NCBI GenBank assembly: GCA_026004775.1
Contig: BPJU01000009.1
Coordinates: forward strand, 1 to 64,000
Direction: 5' to 3'
Length of the DNA: 64,000 nt
DNA from: Pirellulaceae bacterium
Lineage (GTDB): Bacteria > Planctomycetota > Planctomycetia > Pirellulales > Pirellulaceae
The translations under genes were made by a program, and so were the position numbers. Below are positions 9,426 to 18,860 of the stretch, one piece after another. Each line of letters opens with the position of its first letter. Within the stretch, counting starts at the first letter, position 1. The notes beneath the pieces were generated by a model. It was given only the letters and a program-made list of their open reading frames with translations, had not been told where the DNA came from and did no database searches.

Positions 9426-10184
9426 TCATGCCGCGTCTCCCCTTTCGACCGACGTCTCCCACCCGTCATACTTGCCACCAAACTCCTGGCTCAAATCATA
9501 GAGCAGAAAGACTGTTTCGTGGATCGAATTACGGTCGGCGGCCTGACGGCGAGACACCTCGACGGCAAACGGCATATCCGTCTCATCTTCCGGCACGCTG
9601 CGGGTCTGGAATCCGAGGCGAGATACTTTCTGCACAAAGCCCGTGCGTGCTTCTTCCGAATCGAATGCCACCCAATGCACCACGTCCCGCTCGATCTCGG
9701 GTTGATCCCCGCTTTCTTCCAGATAGCGAAGCAGCCGTTCACTGGAAATCATCTGCCATTCGCGGTCGGACGGATAGAGCAGCCCAAAGTAGATCTGCCA
9801 TTCCGGATCGTCTTCCAGACCGAACTCCGGTTGGTAATCCGAGAAGCGAGCCAGCGCTTCGGTCAGCTTTTCATAGAATGCTTGCGGCTCCCTACAATAG
9901 AAGAAAAAGTCACGCCAGCCGTTGGTGGTGACTCGGCCCACATGGCATACGTCGTCCGCTCCCGCCTCCCAGGCCTGTTCCAGGGCGTCTTCCAGTTCGG
10001 CCAGCCGCTCGTTTTCTGCACGCGTCGGCAGGCCGTCCTCGCGTACCTCGCGGAGCGTCAAGCGCATGATGAGACACTCGTTCAGGCCCGCAACAGGACC
10101 CGTCTCACCATAGGCCAGATCCAGCAGGATGGAAGCCGGCCTTCCATTCAACTCGCAAAAATAGAAATCCCAGTCCGATTCCAT
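9426..10184 (-). CDS. DUF695 / RraB-type domain protein
   Basis: About 252 residues, starting at the ATG at 10184 eight bases after GGGAG; the frame is open upstream to 10328 without a site. The N-terminal part (SDWDFYFCELNGRPASILLDLAY, then ...NGWRDFFFYCREPQAFYEKL) matches the DUF695 pattern. The C-terminal part (HWVAFDSEEARTGFVQKVSRLGFQTRS) resembles the RraB-like domain often fused to DUF695. RraB in E. coli inhibits RNase E, but that role is not shown for these fusions. It is soluble and acidic with no signal peptide. It may be co-transcribed with the SRAP gene. Confidence 0.65.
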   Translation of the reverse strand: MESDWDFYFCELNGRPASILLDLAYGETGPVAGLNECLIMRLTLREVREDGLPTRAENERLAELEDALEQAWEAGADDVCHVGRVTTNGWRDFFFYCREPQAFYEKLTEALARFSDYQPEFGLEDDPEWQIYFGLLYPSDREWQMISSERLLRYLEESGDQPEIERDVVHWVAFDSEEARTGFVQKVSRLGFQTRSVPEDETDMPFAVEVSRRQAADRNSIHETVFLLYDLSQEFGGKYDGWETSVERGDAA

Positions 10185-10486
10185 AGCCCATTCTCCCGAA
10201 CCAACAGAAAGCCACCTTCCCAACCTGCCTGCCTTGCGACACGGCCCACACGCCAGCCGACAGAAGTCCGATACACAAGTTGCCACAACCGCAGGTGAAA
10301 TCGGTTCTGCCAGAAAACGCTTCCTCATTATCGGGCTTGGAGAGTGGTACGTCTAGCGCAACCGGAAAAATTTAACTCGACGACACGCAAGCTTCGCCGG
10401 TGGAAAATGGGCAATACAGACCAACCACGTAGACTGTGCAGACAAGCAAGGGAGCCGAAAGGGCAGCCAGGCGGCCGTCCCGGATT

Positions 10487-12244
10487 TCAATGACGGTAGA
10501 TCGGCAGGTGCCGGTAGTACACTTCTAACATGTAGGTACACAAACAAGTTACGTACAACCGTCCCCCCTGGCGATCGAAAGCATCTCCGGTAGGGTTCCA
10601 GCTTCCGGTTTGAGGGCCGGAGGCGACCTGCCGAGCCGGCAACTCTTCGCGCATCACCTTGTTCCACTCGAACCACTGCGGCCCTCCCATGTGGTGGAGT
10701 ACCTGAGTGGCATAGTACCAGTAGTAGGTGTTGGGCCGATCCCAGGTAATGGGGTTCTTCAACAGCTCATTGACGCCGCGTAACAGCCGCGGATCGTCAC
10801 GCTGCCAGCCCAGATATTGGCGGCACAACAGCGCCTCGGCGGTCATCGAGATCCGCGGGCCTGCACCGGGTTGATAGGCGTAGCGGCTGCCATCGTCAAC
10901 TTGGGCCGAATCAAGGTATTTGCTGAGGTTGTCGAGCGTAAAGCTGGGGACAGTCAGCCCTGCCATCCGGGCGCTTTGCAGAGCCATCGCAAACCAACCG
11001 GTAACCGATGTATCGCTGTCGACTTTCGGGTCATAACGCCATCCACCCTCGGGCGCTTGTATGTTGACACAATACTCGACCGCCGACTCGGCCGCACGCA
11101 GCAGCTTTTCGTCCTTGGTCATCCCGTACAACTCGCAAATGGCGATCGTGGCCATCGCTTGTGAATAGAGCCGATGATGGCGTGGCCCGCGATGGAAAAA
11201 GTTGCCGTCCTGGTCCTGCATTTTCAAAAGTGCCGTGCTGCCGCGGCGGACCACCTGTGCATATTCTCCGGTTTGATGAGTGTGTCCGGCTCCTTGGAAG
11301 GCCAATAAAGCCATTGCCGTAGCGGCCACACGACTTTCATCAAAGCCGCCGTCCGGGTAGGGACCATCCAATCGCCACGATCCATCGGATTGCTGTTGGC
11401 GCTTGAGCCATTCGAGTGCCAACCGCACGGCTTTTTCGGTGGTCGCGGTGCCTCCGTAGGCTGCCAGAAGCGCTTCTTTCGAGCCGACGCGCCGCCCTTC
11501 CAGCAGCGTACCGATCACCGGTACCGTCGGGTCGCCAGTCAAACCGATGGGGGCAATCGTCGTAAGTTCCATTTCCGGAGGAGCCGCCAGCGGATCCTCG
11601 ACGGGAACATCGGCTCGCACAAAATCTTTTTCCAGCTTCTGCGATACGTCGTCCAACGAAAACGCTTCGAACATCTCCAGTTGATGGCCAGCCAACTCGG
11701 CATTGCCCAGTTGCAGGGTGAGCGGGCGCGGTCGATCTTGAGGAAGCGTTATCAGCCCCAGGATCAGCAGTACCACCATGTGCACGACCAGACTTACCAT
11801 CCACGGGGGCGAGTTGGCGAGCAGGCGGTCCAGCAAGCTCCGAATACGAAACGTTTTATCGCCCGCAGCTTCATCGGTATCGCCCGTAGCGGTAATCTCG
11901 GACGATCGTGGTGTCGCCGGTTGGCGAACAGTGGGTTGGAGCGGCGAGGGACGGGGCTTCGAAGCGCCAGCCACGGCACCAGGCACGTTCGGGCCGGCCA
12001 AAGTGTTTGGTGTCGAGCGCGTGACGCGATTCTTTCCACTGGGAATGGGCTCTGAAGGCCTTGGCACGGGCGGCGGGCTGAGCATCCACGGCGGTTGTGC
12101 CGGACCATCGGGCTGCCCCGGTGGCGGACTCTTAGGCTGTGGCGCAGCCGGGGCGCGGGGCGGAATCGGGGGAGGGACCGGCACGGGGAAGTTGCGAGGC
12201 GGGGGCACCGTGCGGTGCTTGTTCTGATCAGAAGGCCCAACCAT
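10487..12244 (-). CDS. Membrane-anchored squalene-cyclase-fold (alpha/alpha toroid) protein
   Basis: 585 residues. About 135 proline-rich, low-complexity N-terminal residues precede one transmembrane helix (PPWMVSLVVHMVVLLILGLITL), giving a cytoplasmic Pro-rich tail and an exported C-terminal domain. The C-terminal 310 residues show repeated prenyltransferase/squalene-oxidase units (ALEWLKRQQQSDGSWRLDG, ALLKMQDQDGNFFHRG, YCVNIQAPEGGWRYDP, TYYWYYATQVLHHMGG). The DxDD acid motif of real squalene-hopene cyclases is not evident, so it is probably a non-enzymatic or protein-binding toroid. This architecture is common in planctomycetes and its role is unknown. It is alone, 254 bases before the tRNA. 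Confidence 0.75.
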   Translation of the reverse strand: MVGPSDQNKHRTVPPPRNFPVPVPPPIPPRAPAAPQPKSPPPGQPDGPAQPPWMLSPPPVPRPSEPIPSGKNRVTRSTPNTLAGPNVPGAVAGASKPRPSPLQPTVRQPATPRSSEITATGDTDEAAGDKTFRIRSLLDRLLANSPPWMVSLVVHMVVLLILGLITLPQDRPRPLTLQLGNAELAGHQLEMFEAFSLDDVSQKLEKDFVRADVPVEDPLAAPPEMELTTIAPIGLTGDPTVPVIGTLLEGRRVGSKEALLAAYGGTATTEKAVRLALEWLKRQQQSDGSWRLDGPYPDGGFDESRVAATAMALLAFQGAGHTHQTGEYAQVVRRGSTALLKMQDQDGNFFHRGPRHHRLYSQAMATIAICELYGMTKDEKLLRAAESAVEYCVNIQAPEGGWRYDPKVDSDTSVTGWFAMALQSARMAGLTVPSFTLDNLSKYLDSAQVDDGSRYAYQPGAGPRISMTAEALLCRQYLGWQRDDPRLLRGVNELLKNPITWDRPNTYYWYYATQVLHHMGGPQWFEWNKVMREELPARQVASGPQTGSWNPTGDAFDRQGGRLYVTCLCTYMLEVYYRHLPIYRH

Positions 12245-12498
12245 CAGGCAGTTCCATACTCGCGGCTTACCTCAAACGGACAAGCACCACCCGCGTGTCG
12301 CCCCGAAAAAACGACACGCCGAGCAACGGTCCCCGTTCGCAAGTGCTTTCGTCATGAACTCTTTCTTCAAGTCTAGCAATCCGCGCCCCAAGCGCCAAGG
12401 AAAATCGACGAAGCTTTTTGGATCCGGTCTAGACAGAAGCTCGCCGATGGCGTATGAATGGAAATGAAGGTGTTTTGCTGTGCAGAACACGTAACTGG

Positions 12499-12573
<75 letters not shown>

Positions 12574-12783
12574 TTGCTGTTGATTTAGCCACAGCTCGAT
12601 TTGCAACTGGTGATATAGATTCACAGTTATCTACGCGTTTCCCACGAAACGTTGGCTCCTTCGGGCTCCCATTCAGGTAGTTTGCCGAACCGCATTGCAC
12701 CCGGGTGCGGCCGTCGACCCGCCGTTAGATTCTTGTTCAAGAAAGTCGACCGTAAGCCGGTACTTGCCCTTGGCCAGCGCTGT

Positions 12784-15600
12784 TCATTTCCGATCCCGAA
12801 TCTGAACCGAGTCACGCACTCCCAACTCCTCAAGCATTTGGAGCAGTTCCCTTTTTAGGTTCTCGATTTCCGTTTCGCGGACGGTAACGGACAGATCCAA
12901 TCCCACTTTAAGATCTCTGCCGGATCTGAGCTTGGGCAAAATCCTGGTACCAAAACGGTTGAACGACTCGGGCGGAATACTTCCGCAAATCATCAATGTA
13001 ACCGTGCAGACGCACGGATTCTGACCACACTTGGGGCAGACTTCCGGTGGCGGCGGTGGCGGCGGGCAACGGCACGGATTCTGACCACACTTCGGGCAGA
13101 CTTCCGGCGGCTGAGTGCAAATACAGGGATCCCGACCGCATTTAGGGCAGACCCGCGGTTGCTGCTTAAGTTCCTGCGCCTTGGTTTTCGTCAGCAGAAA
13201 TACTCCTGATTTAAATTCAACCTCGTCGGGGCTGACCGTCTCACGGAACCAAACGTGGTCGTACGGTCCCTCATTGGCCTGACCGGAGGCGAGTCCGAAC
13301 TCGCCCTGGCTGACGAACTCGACGATTTTCTCTCGCAACGTCCGGTCAGCATCCAGCAGTCGTGTAAGGGAGCCATCAAGAAAGCTCTGCCTCAAGCTGG
13401 AAAGTGGCCAAACACCCGAATCCTTCAGCGCGGGCGGCCAATTACGGCTAAGGTACCCGGCACTTACAGTCTCACTGAGCAAGCCGACAGACTTAAGTGC
13501 GGCAATGACACTGCCACAAAGCGTACCACCGGTGGAATAGTGCCCGGTGCCAAGGTCAATGATCTGAAGCCCGTCGGCTCCATCGCGGTCGGCAACGATG
13601 ACAAACCGGTAGCTAGCCCGCACCTCTTCCCTGGCGGAATCTTCCGCCAACTTCATACTCGATTGGATTTCGGACCGTTCCGGCCGGTCGAAATCGCCGC
13701 CCAGGGTTCCGTCGGCGATTTCGCGGTCAATGCGCTTCCAAGCGAGCCATAGTTCCACTTTCTCACGGAGATCTCGCCCCGGCTTCTTGGCGCACCAGAC
13801 GAGTGCCGCCGGGTAAAGGCGCGGCGACTTGCCGTGCTGTCTCGTCCACTCCGCAATCTGTTCCCGAAGCGCGTTACCACCAGTCCATTCCACCTCCGGA
13901 TCGACCACGACGAGCATCAGTTTCGGCAATTCCGTAATATCCGTGCTGTCTCGCGGGAACAGCACGACCGGGACGGTCGCCCCTCGGCGAAACTCTTCCT
14001 CGACGAGCTTCCGCATGGCAGGTTTGATCTCGGTGTCTTCATCCAGCGATGCACGACGATCGTTGACAACCTTTTTCAGCGTCGGTTTGTAGCTGACTCT
14101 GAAGCCGTCGGAGCCAACCTTGCGTATGAAATATGCCTTGTCTTCGAGGGCAAAGGCAGCGTTGTCGATGGAGGTCGTATCCACATCCGGCTCGCCCAGC
14201 GCAAACCTCAGTTCCGGCAAGTGAGCCACCTTGTCCGTCTGGCCGCCCGATGATTCGAACAGGATCGCCGTTCCTACTCGACGGTGCAGGTCGCGCAGCG
14301 GACCTTTCGTGTCAGCGTCCAGAGCCCGTGCGTGCGCGTTTTCACCGGCAATATCCGCGTCGATCGCTGCAACCAGCCGAGGCTCGCCCAACTGGCCGAG
14401 AATCGTGCTTCGGAATCCCAAGTCGTGGAGCGGAGCGGACCCCAGAGTGATAAGCGGCTCGCGTCGCGCCGTGGTGAAACCATCCCGATAAGCCCAGGCG
14501 ATCCACTGCGCCAACATGGCGAGCGTTCCCCGCGTCTGCTGGTATTGGGAAAGCGCCTGCCACTTCCGCTGGAACACCGAAAGCGTAGCCGGGTGGAACG
14601 GGTAACATGCCTCGAAGCGGTGCCGGAGGTACTCGCGGGCCTTGGCGTCCGTCGCCGCCGTGTCCACGGCGGTCCATTCAGGCGGAAGTTTGGCTCGTTG
14701 TTTCAAGCACCAATTGGCAAAGGCTCTCGCTACGCTCCTCCTCGTGCGCTCGCTCCCTAAATCCTCGAAAAGCCGTCGCCGCACAACCTCGCTGATCTCC
14801 GTTTCATCATTAGCGATCAGGTCCTTCGCAACACGGCGTACCACCTTGCTGATCTTCTCCTGCCACTCCAGGTCCCAATGGGTCATCTCGACCTGGCTAC
14901 GAGGAAGGCTGATAACCGCCGCGCCGTGCGTCGTCCCTGTTGTTGCCACAGTCAGATTCTGGATGAAAGCATGGAACGAGTCCGCCATGTGACGATACCG
15001 GTTGAGGAAATTGAGCACTTCATCGAAAAGAATAAGCACTGGCGCACCGGCAGCCTGAAACACGCGGGCGAGCGACTCGGTACCCGGAGGTGTGGTTCTC
15101 GCCGCTGTCCCCAGCGCTTCGACACCCTTGTCGCCTGCAAGCTGGCGAGCGATGTCGATCCACGGCGTCTCGCGACCCTCCTGCGGATCCCAGGCATTCC
15201 CTACAAATACCGCCACTCGCGCCTCAGGCACCGTAGAAAGTCCCGCCTCCCGCAAGATCTCAGCAACCCCCTCATACTCCAGGGCCCGCGCGCCCTGCTG
15301 GCCCAGATGGTAAAGAGCCGTAAGCGTGTGCGTCTTGCCGCCACCAAACTGAGTGATCAACGTCAGCACCGGTGCCGTATTCTCGGTTCTTCCCGACAAC
15401 CTGCGCAGCACCATCCCTGCATGCTCGCGCAATGCCTTGGTCCAGCAGGTACGGGAGAAGAACTGCACAGGATCCCGATAGTCTTCCGGTGCCGTGCCGG
15501 CCACAACCTGCTCCAGAGCGATGGCGAATTCGTCCGGGTTGAACGAGCGTCCTTCGCGGACCTCCTTACGTGGTGTCGCAACTTTGTACCAAGGTTCCAT
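12784..15600 (-). CDS. DUF499-type AAA+ ATPase with three C-terminal Cys knuckles
   Basis: About 938 residues, starting at MEPWYKVATP (ATG at 15600); the longer frame to 15645 reads through AT-rich spacer. The N-terminus matches DUF499 (COG1483): EVREG, an FxxxL...VxxGxAPxxYxDPxxFF stretch, Walker A FGGGKTHT at about 85-92 and Walker B LILFDE at about 189-194. Near the C-terminus (about 810-865, bases 13010-13155) CPKCGxxPCxC occurs three times in tandem, the last two copies flanking a poly-Pro run; each unit has four Cys and likely binds zinc. The final 70 residues are a short domain ending in a coiled coil. DUF499 ATPases accompany DUF1156 methylases and helicases in anti-phage cassettes and may relate to the PglY/BrxC ATPase role (my inference). 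It is the last gene of the island. Confidence 0.8.
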   Translation of the reverse strand: MEPWYKVATPRKEVREGRSFNPDEFAIALEQVVAGTAPEDYRDPVQFFSRTCWTKALREHAGMVLRRLSGRTENTAPVLTLITQFGGGKTHTLTALYHLGQQGARALEYEGVAEILREAGLSTVPEARVAVFVGNAWDPQEGRETPWIDIARQLAGDKGVEALGTAARTTPPGTESLARVFQAAGAPVLILFDEVLNFLNRYRHMADSFHAFIQNLTVATTGTTHGAAVISLPRSQVEMTHWDLEWQEKISKVVRRVAKDLIANDETEISEVVRRRLFEDLGSERTRRSVARAFANWCLKQRAKLPPEWTAVDTAATDAKAREYLRHRFEACYPFHPATLSVFQRKWQALSQYQQTRGTLAMLAQWIAWAYRDGFTTARREPLITLGSAPLHDLGFRSTILGQLGEPRLVAAIDADIAGENAHARALDADTKGPLRDLHRRVGTAILFESSGGQTDKVAHLPELRFALGEPDVDTTSIDNAAFALEDKAYFIRKVGSDGFRVSYKPTLKKVVNDRRASLDEDTEIKPAMRKLVEEEFRRGATVPVVLFPRDSTDITELPKLMLVVVDPEVEWTGGNALREQIAEWTRQHGKSPRLYPAALVWCAKKPGRDLREKVELWLAWKRIDREIADGTLGGDFDRPERSEIQSSMKLAEDSAREEVRASYRFVIVADRDGADGLQIIDLGTGHYSTGGTLCGSVIAALKSVGLLSETVSAGYLSRNWPPALKDSGVWPLSSLRQSFLDGSLTRLLDADRTLREKIVEFVSQGEFGLASGQANEGPYDHVWFRETVSPDEVEFKSGVFLLTKTKAQELKQQPRVCPKCGRDPCICTQPPEVCPKCGQNPCRCPPPPPPPEVCPKCGQNPCVCTVTLMICGSIPPESFNRFGTRILPKLRSGRDLKVGLDLSVTVRETEIENLKRELLQMLEELGVRDSVQIRDRK

Positions 15601-15699
15601 GTTCCAACTCCGGTTGAAAGGAAAAAGGCAAAAGGAAAAAGGCAAACGGCGGACACGATCACCTTTACTTCTCTCTTTTCACACTTACGATGATGGAAC

Positions 15700-16029
15700 C
15701 GACAATCCGCCAGACTCCGTCCGCATTCCTTCACGAGCAAATCGATCAAGCCATCCTGTAGGCAGTCTGACTCTTTGAGCAAACGCAACCGGTAAATCGT
15801 TTCCCTGGCTTCTTTCAAAGCGACCACACACTTGCTATTAAAGTTTGCCTTACTCTGGCCTGCCAGAGCCTCTTCCCGGTTGGCGCCGATGGTAGTGCCT
15901 GATCGCAGCATTTGCTTGGCCAGAGTCCTTTCTTCCAGGCCTCTCGTCGAGTTCTCTTTACAGATAAACAATCTCCCATGCAAACCTGGATCTTCTTTCC
16001 TTGATGTCGGGCGGCTTGTCGACGCTCAT
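15700..16029 (-). pseudogene. Four-helix-bundle protein (23S rRNA intervening-sequence type), frameshifted
   Basis: The reading starts at the ATG at 16029 (MSVDKPPDIKERRSRFAWEIVYL), meets a TAA about 20 codons in, and continues one frame over as LAKQMLRSGTTIGANREEAL, QSKANFNSKCVVALKEARET, IYRLRLLKESDCL. Those segments are the core of the four-helix-bundle family first known from 23S rRNA intervening sequences. The usual C-terminus is lost and the second frame stays open into the DUF499 gene. It sits between the decayed nuclease and the DUF499 gene, and a low-complexity AAAGGCAAA-type tract follows it at about 15618-15650. Confidence 0.6.
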
Positions 16030-16060
16030 TTTACTTTTTTACTTTTCCGTTTTTTCTTGT

Positions 16061-17002
16061 TTACGGTATCTTTATGCGTGCGAACAACTTGGTCGGGGAT
16101 TGCTTCTACCGTCCGAGGTTCGCATAGGCAACCGGCTCGAACCGGCTACCGCAGGAATACATCCCGTAGCGGATGGCGCCGGCACGACGGCATCGCAGGG
16201 CCAGGCGCTTCCACATAGGTCTTCGCCTGCTCCAAAACTCCTTCCACGCCCGCCCCGAGGCGCTTCGCCTCGATCATGAGGTGGCAGTTCTGCGGCGTTC
16301 GTGGCAGGGCGCGGAACATCGCCACGTCGATGTGCCGCCACTTGACGGCGATGCGCTCCGGTGGCCAATCCAGAGCCCGGAGGAACGGAACAACGAAATG
16401 AGCGATCATCTCGTCCTCGCTCCGATATTCTCCGAACGTCTGCCGATCCCAGAAAACCGGAAGGATGTCGTAGGCGACCACAAGGTCTTGAAGCTGTACT
16501 GGGACGCCCTCCACGGGAGACTCTTCCGGAGAAAGCTCTGGCAAAGCATCCGTCTGCCAGTGCGTGGGGCGGCGAACTCAACAAAACAATGGGCATAGTC
16601 GAGAACCTCTTCGTTCTGAACGCGAGAGGGCCTCGACGGATTTACACCGAAAATCAGCGTACCGAACTCATGAGGTTCTGGCAACGGTTGCTCGCGCACG
16701 CGGCGCGCGCCGGAGGTCCCAGCCGTTCACGTCGTCGAATTGATTGAGGTACATGTAGTGGCTCGCAATGATCCCCACCGCAGAAATCGTCGCGATCCCC
16801 GTGCGCAGCACGAAGACGTCGCTTACTGGAACCTCGCTGGCGAAGCGGCGGACAAAACCGCATCCGGGCTCGTCGCCGTCTCGTTCCGGCTTCCAGGGAC
16901 CCGCGTCTTCCTGCCGATGACGGCAACGCTGTATTTGAGGAAGATATCGGCATAGAAGCGCATAGCCGGCCCAGCCGAAATCCGCCAAATTGCGTGCGTC
17001 AT
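16061..17002 (-). pseudogene. Decayed PD-(D/E)XK nuclease-type gene (type I restriction R-subunit N-terminal-like)
   Basis: The ATG at 17002 overlaps the stop of the upstream gene as ATGA, so it was once an operon member. The protein can be pieced together across frames: MTHAIWRISAGPAMRFYADIF, then VRRFASEVPVSDVFVLRTG and FDDVNGWDL, then EPHEFGTLIFGVNPSRPSRV and NEEVLDYAH, then DEMIAHFVVPFLRALDWPPE, IDVAMFRALPRTPQ and IEAKRLGAGVEGVLEQAK. It finishes with IRYGMYSC and, after an in-frame TAG at about 16113, LFARIKIP before TAA at 16061. The Asp of IDVAMF and the Glu-x-Lys of IEAK form a PD-(D/E)XK core like that of HsdR N-termini. At least four frame changes and one stop codon make it non-functional as given. 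Confidence 0.65.
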
Positions 17003-17622
17003 TTCAGCGTCCCATTATGCTGCTTGAGCTGCCGCAAGTGAGCGCGCAGGTCATCGAGGAACGCCTTGAGCGACGTATCGTTCTTGCCTGCGACGAACCA
17101 GTCCATTTTTTCGACGATATCCCGGGCGAACTCGATTCCCCCGAGGGTAGGCGGGTGGCCAGCCTTGCTCACAGCACTGGCGAGTAACTCCTTGTAGTGA
17201 CCTCTTGTGCACTTCTTTCCACCCAGCACCGGGCAGTGACCGACCACCTTGTTGAATGAATCCGGATCTGCCAGGTACCAGCGTTCCACGTGGGGATCCG
17301 GGCAGGCGGCAATCACCCTTCCCTGGAGGCAGGGAAGAGTGGCCTCCATGATTTCTTGCCGCTTCTTAGCGAACGTGGTGCAATTGCCGTCTACGGCAAC
17401 GACCACGACATCCGGCGTCGCTTCTAAGATGGCACCCTTTTCTATCAGTTTCTGGTAGGTCTTGTACTCTTCGATGGCCCGACCATGTCCGCCTCGCGCG
17501 GAGCGAACGCGGACTTTGACCTCAACGTCCTCCTCCTTCGCGACCCGCTCCACAAGCGGCCTCAGAAACTCTTCGTGTGCACGATCTTCCACGAACAGAT
17601 CCACAAGGAGAACGTCACTCAT
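16999..17622 (-). CDS. Small TOPRIM/DUF4276-like partner of the adjacent ATPase
   Basis: About 207 residues, starting at the ATG at 17622, eight bases inside the upstream ATPase gene; a TTG at 17625 is the alternative. The N-terminus (DVLLVDLFVEDRAHEEFLRPLVERVA) carries an early Glu/Asp, and a second acidic strand follows at PDVVVVAVDGNCTTFAKKRQEI. This is the E...DxN/DxD layout of TOPRIM-like DUF4276 and RloB-type proteins that travel with ABC-type ATPases. A probable job is nucleolytic effector or nucleotide-binding partner of the ATPase. The assignment rests on layout and neighbourhood and not on a full motif. Its stop overlaps the start of the decayed nuclease gene. Confidence 0.6.
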   Translation of the reverse strand: MSDVLLVDLFVEDRAHEEFLRPLVERVAKEEDVEVKVRVRSARGGHGRAIEEYKTYQKLIEKGAILEATPDVVVVAVDGNCTTFAKKRQEIMEATLPCLQGRVIAACPDPHVERWYLADPDSFNKVVGHCPVLGGKKCTRGHYKELLASAVSKAGHPPTLGGIEFARDIVEKMDWFVAGKNDTSLKAFLDDLRAHLRQLKQHNGTLK

Positions 17623-18850
17623 CAAGCAGGCCCCTCATAAGCATGCTCTCGAAGAGGCCGTCCTCTGTGCCCGCCGTGAGGGCGGCGGCAATCTCTTCGT
17701 CCTTGAACAGCGGGCCGCTGACATCAAAAGGTTTGATAACCGTCTGCGCGCCCGCGCGGTGGACATTAAAGAGCCCGATATCTGCTGGCTTGGAACGGGC
17801 GCGCTTGAGCACCATATCGCAGAAGAGCGGCGAGTGTGTCGTGACAATGACCTGACGGTTTTGCTCCAGGGCCAGTGAAAGCAGGAGCTGGGCGATCAAC
17901 TCGAGCCGGCGCGGGTGGACGCCGTTCTCCGGTTCCTCGAAGCCGACAAGGGAGCCTCCCCACGGGTTCACGGCGATGGCGCAAAGTGCCAGGACGCGGA
18001 GCGTTCCCTCTGAGACGATGCGCGAGGAGTAGTCGACGCCGGCTTGCCGGATGAGGATATCGAGCGTGCCGCGACGCCTGTCCAGATCGACCGTGAGTGC
18101 CTCGACGCTCGGAACGATCGCTCGCAGGGTGCGAAGCACCGCATCGAAGTGCTTCGGCTCCTCCGCTCGAAGCTGGTAGAGAAACGGCGCGATGTTCTCG
18201 CCCAGCACGCCGATATCGCGCACCTCGGATGGAGATCGTTCCGCGCGCATCGCCACGCGTGGATCGAGGTAATAGATACGCCACGCCGTCAACTCCTGGC
18301 GCACGCGCTCCAGCGACCGGTACTCGACACCCCCGAAGCGGTTGTCCGACAGCACCGTGTGGTTCAGTCCTAAGGGCTCGGTACGGGGGTGGGCGGGTTT
18401 GCTTTTCCGGCGGATTCGCAATTCCTTCCCGACCGTTTCGATCTGGGGCCTGCCCTTCGGTTCGCCTGTCCCCCCGAGTTGGGCGAGGTACTCATCGGCG
18501 ACCGTCAGTTTACCCGATGCCGGCTCGATCCTCACGGCAACTCGGTACCGGTAAGAATCCTTCCCGACACCGAGGTCTGCGCTCAGCTCTAAGCGAGCTT
18601 GGGAAGAAGCCAGAAGCGCCGCAAGCCCCTCGGGAGGGAACGAGAACGCCTCGATCTGCCGGCCGCGGATCGGGTCGCTCAACGCGTCAGCGAGCGTGCG
18701 CTCCGTCCCGAGCCGTGACAGGGCCAAGATAGCATCAAGGAGATTGCTCTTCCCGGCAGCATTGGGCCCGAAAAGCACCGCAAAGCGAGGGAAGTCAATG
18801 CTCAGATCGGCTAGGGACTTGAAACCCTTGACGGTGAGCTTCTTCAGCAT
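17615..18850 (-). CDS. SMC/ABC-type ATPase (AAA_21, OLD-like)
   Basis: About 411 residues. The ATG at 18850 follows AGGAGG at five bases; the frame upstream is non-coding. Visible motifs: KLTVKGFKSLADLSIDF, Walker A FGPNAAGKSNLLDA at about 27-40, an ABC-signature-like IVSEGTLRVLAL, Walker B SLVGFEEPENGVHPRRLE with catalytic Glu, and the H-loop VIVTTHSPLF. This is the head-only AAA_21/AAA_15 ATPase type found in OLD, RloA and retron-linked systems. It overlaps the downstream TOPRIM-like gene, a usual ATPase-effector arrangement in defence loci. It starts 10 bases after the methylase ends, so it is likely translated from the same mRNA. Confidence 0.85.
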   Translation of the reverse strand: MLKKLTVKGFKSLADLSIDFPRFAVLFGPNAAGKSNLLDAILALSRLGTERTLADALSDPIRGRQIEAFSFPPEGLAALLASSQARLELSADLGVGKDSYRYRVAVRIEPASGKLTVADEYLAQLGGTGEPKGRPQIETVGKELRIRRKSKPAHPRTEPLGLNHTVLSDNRFGGVEYRSLERVRQELTAWRIYYLDPRVAMRAERSPSEVRDIGVLGENIAPFLYQLRAEEPKHFDAVLRTLRAIVPSVEALTVDLDRRRGTLDILIRQAGVDYSSRIVSEGTLRVLALCAIAVNPWGGSLVGFEEPENGVHPRRLELIAQLLLSLALEQNRQVIVTTHSPLFCDMVLKRARSKPADIGLFNVHRAGAQTVIKPFDVSGPLFKDEEIAAALTAGTEDGLFESMLMRGLLDE

Positions 18851-18860
18851 CGACACCTCC

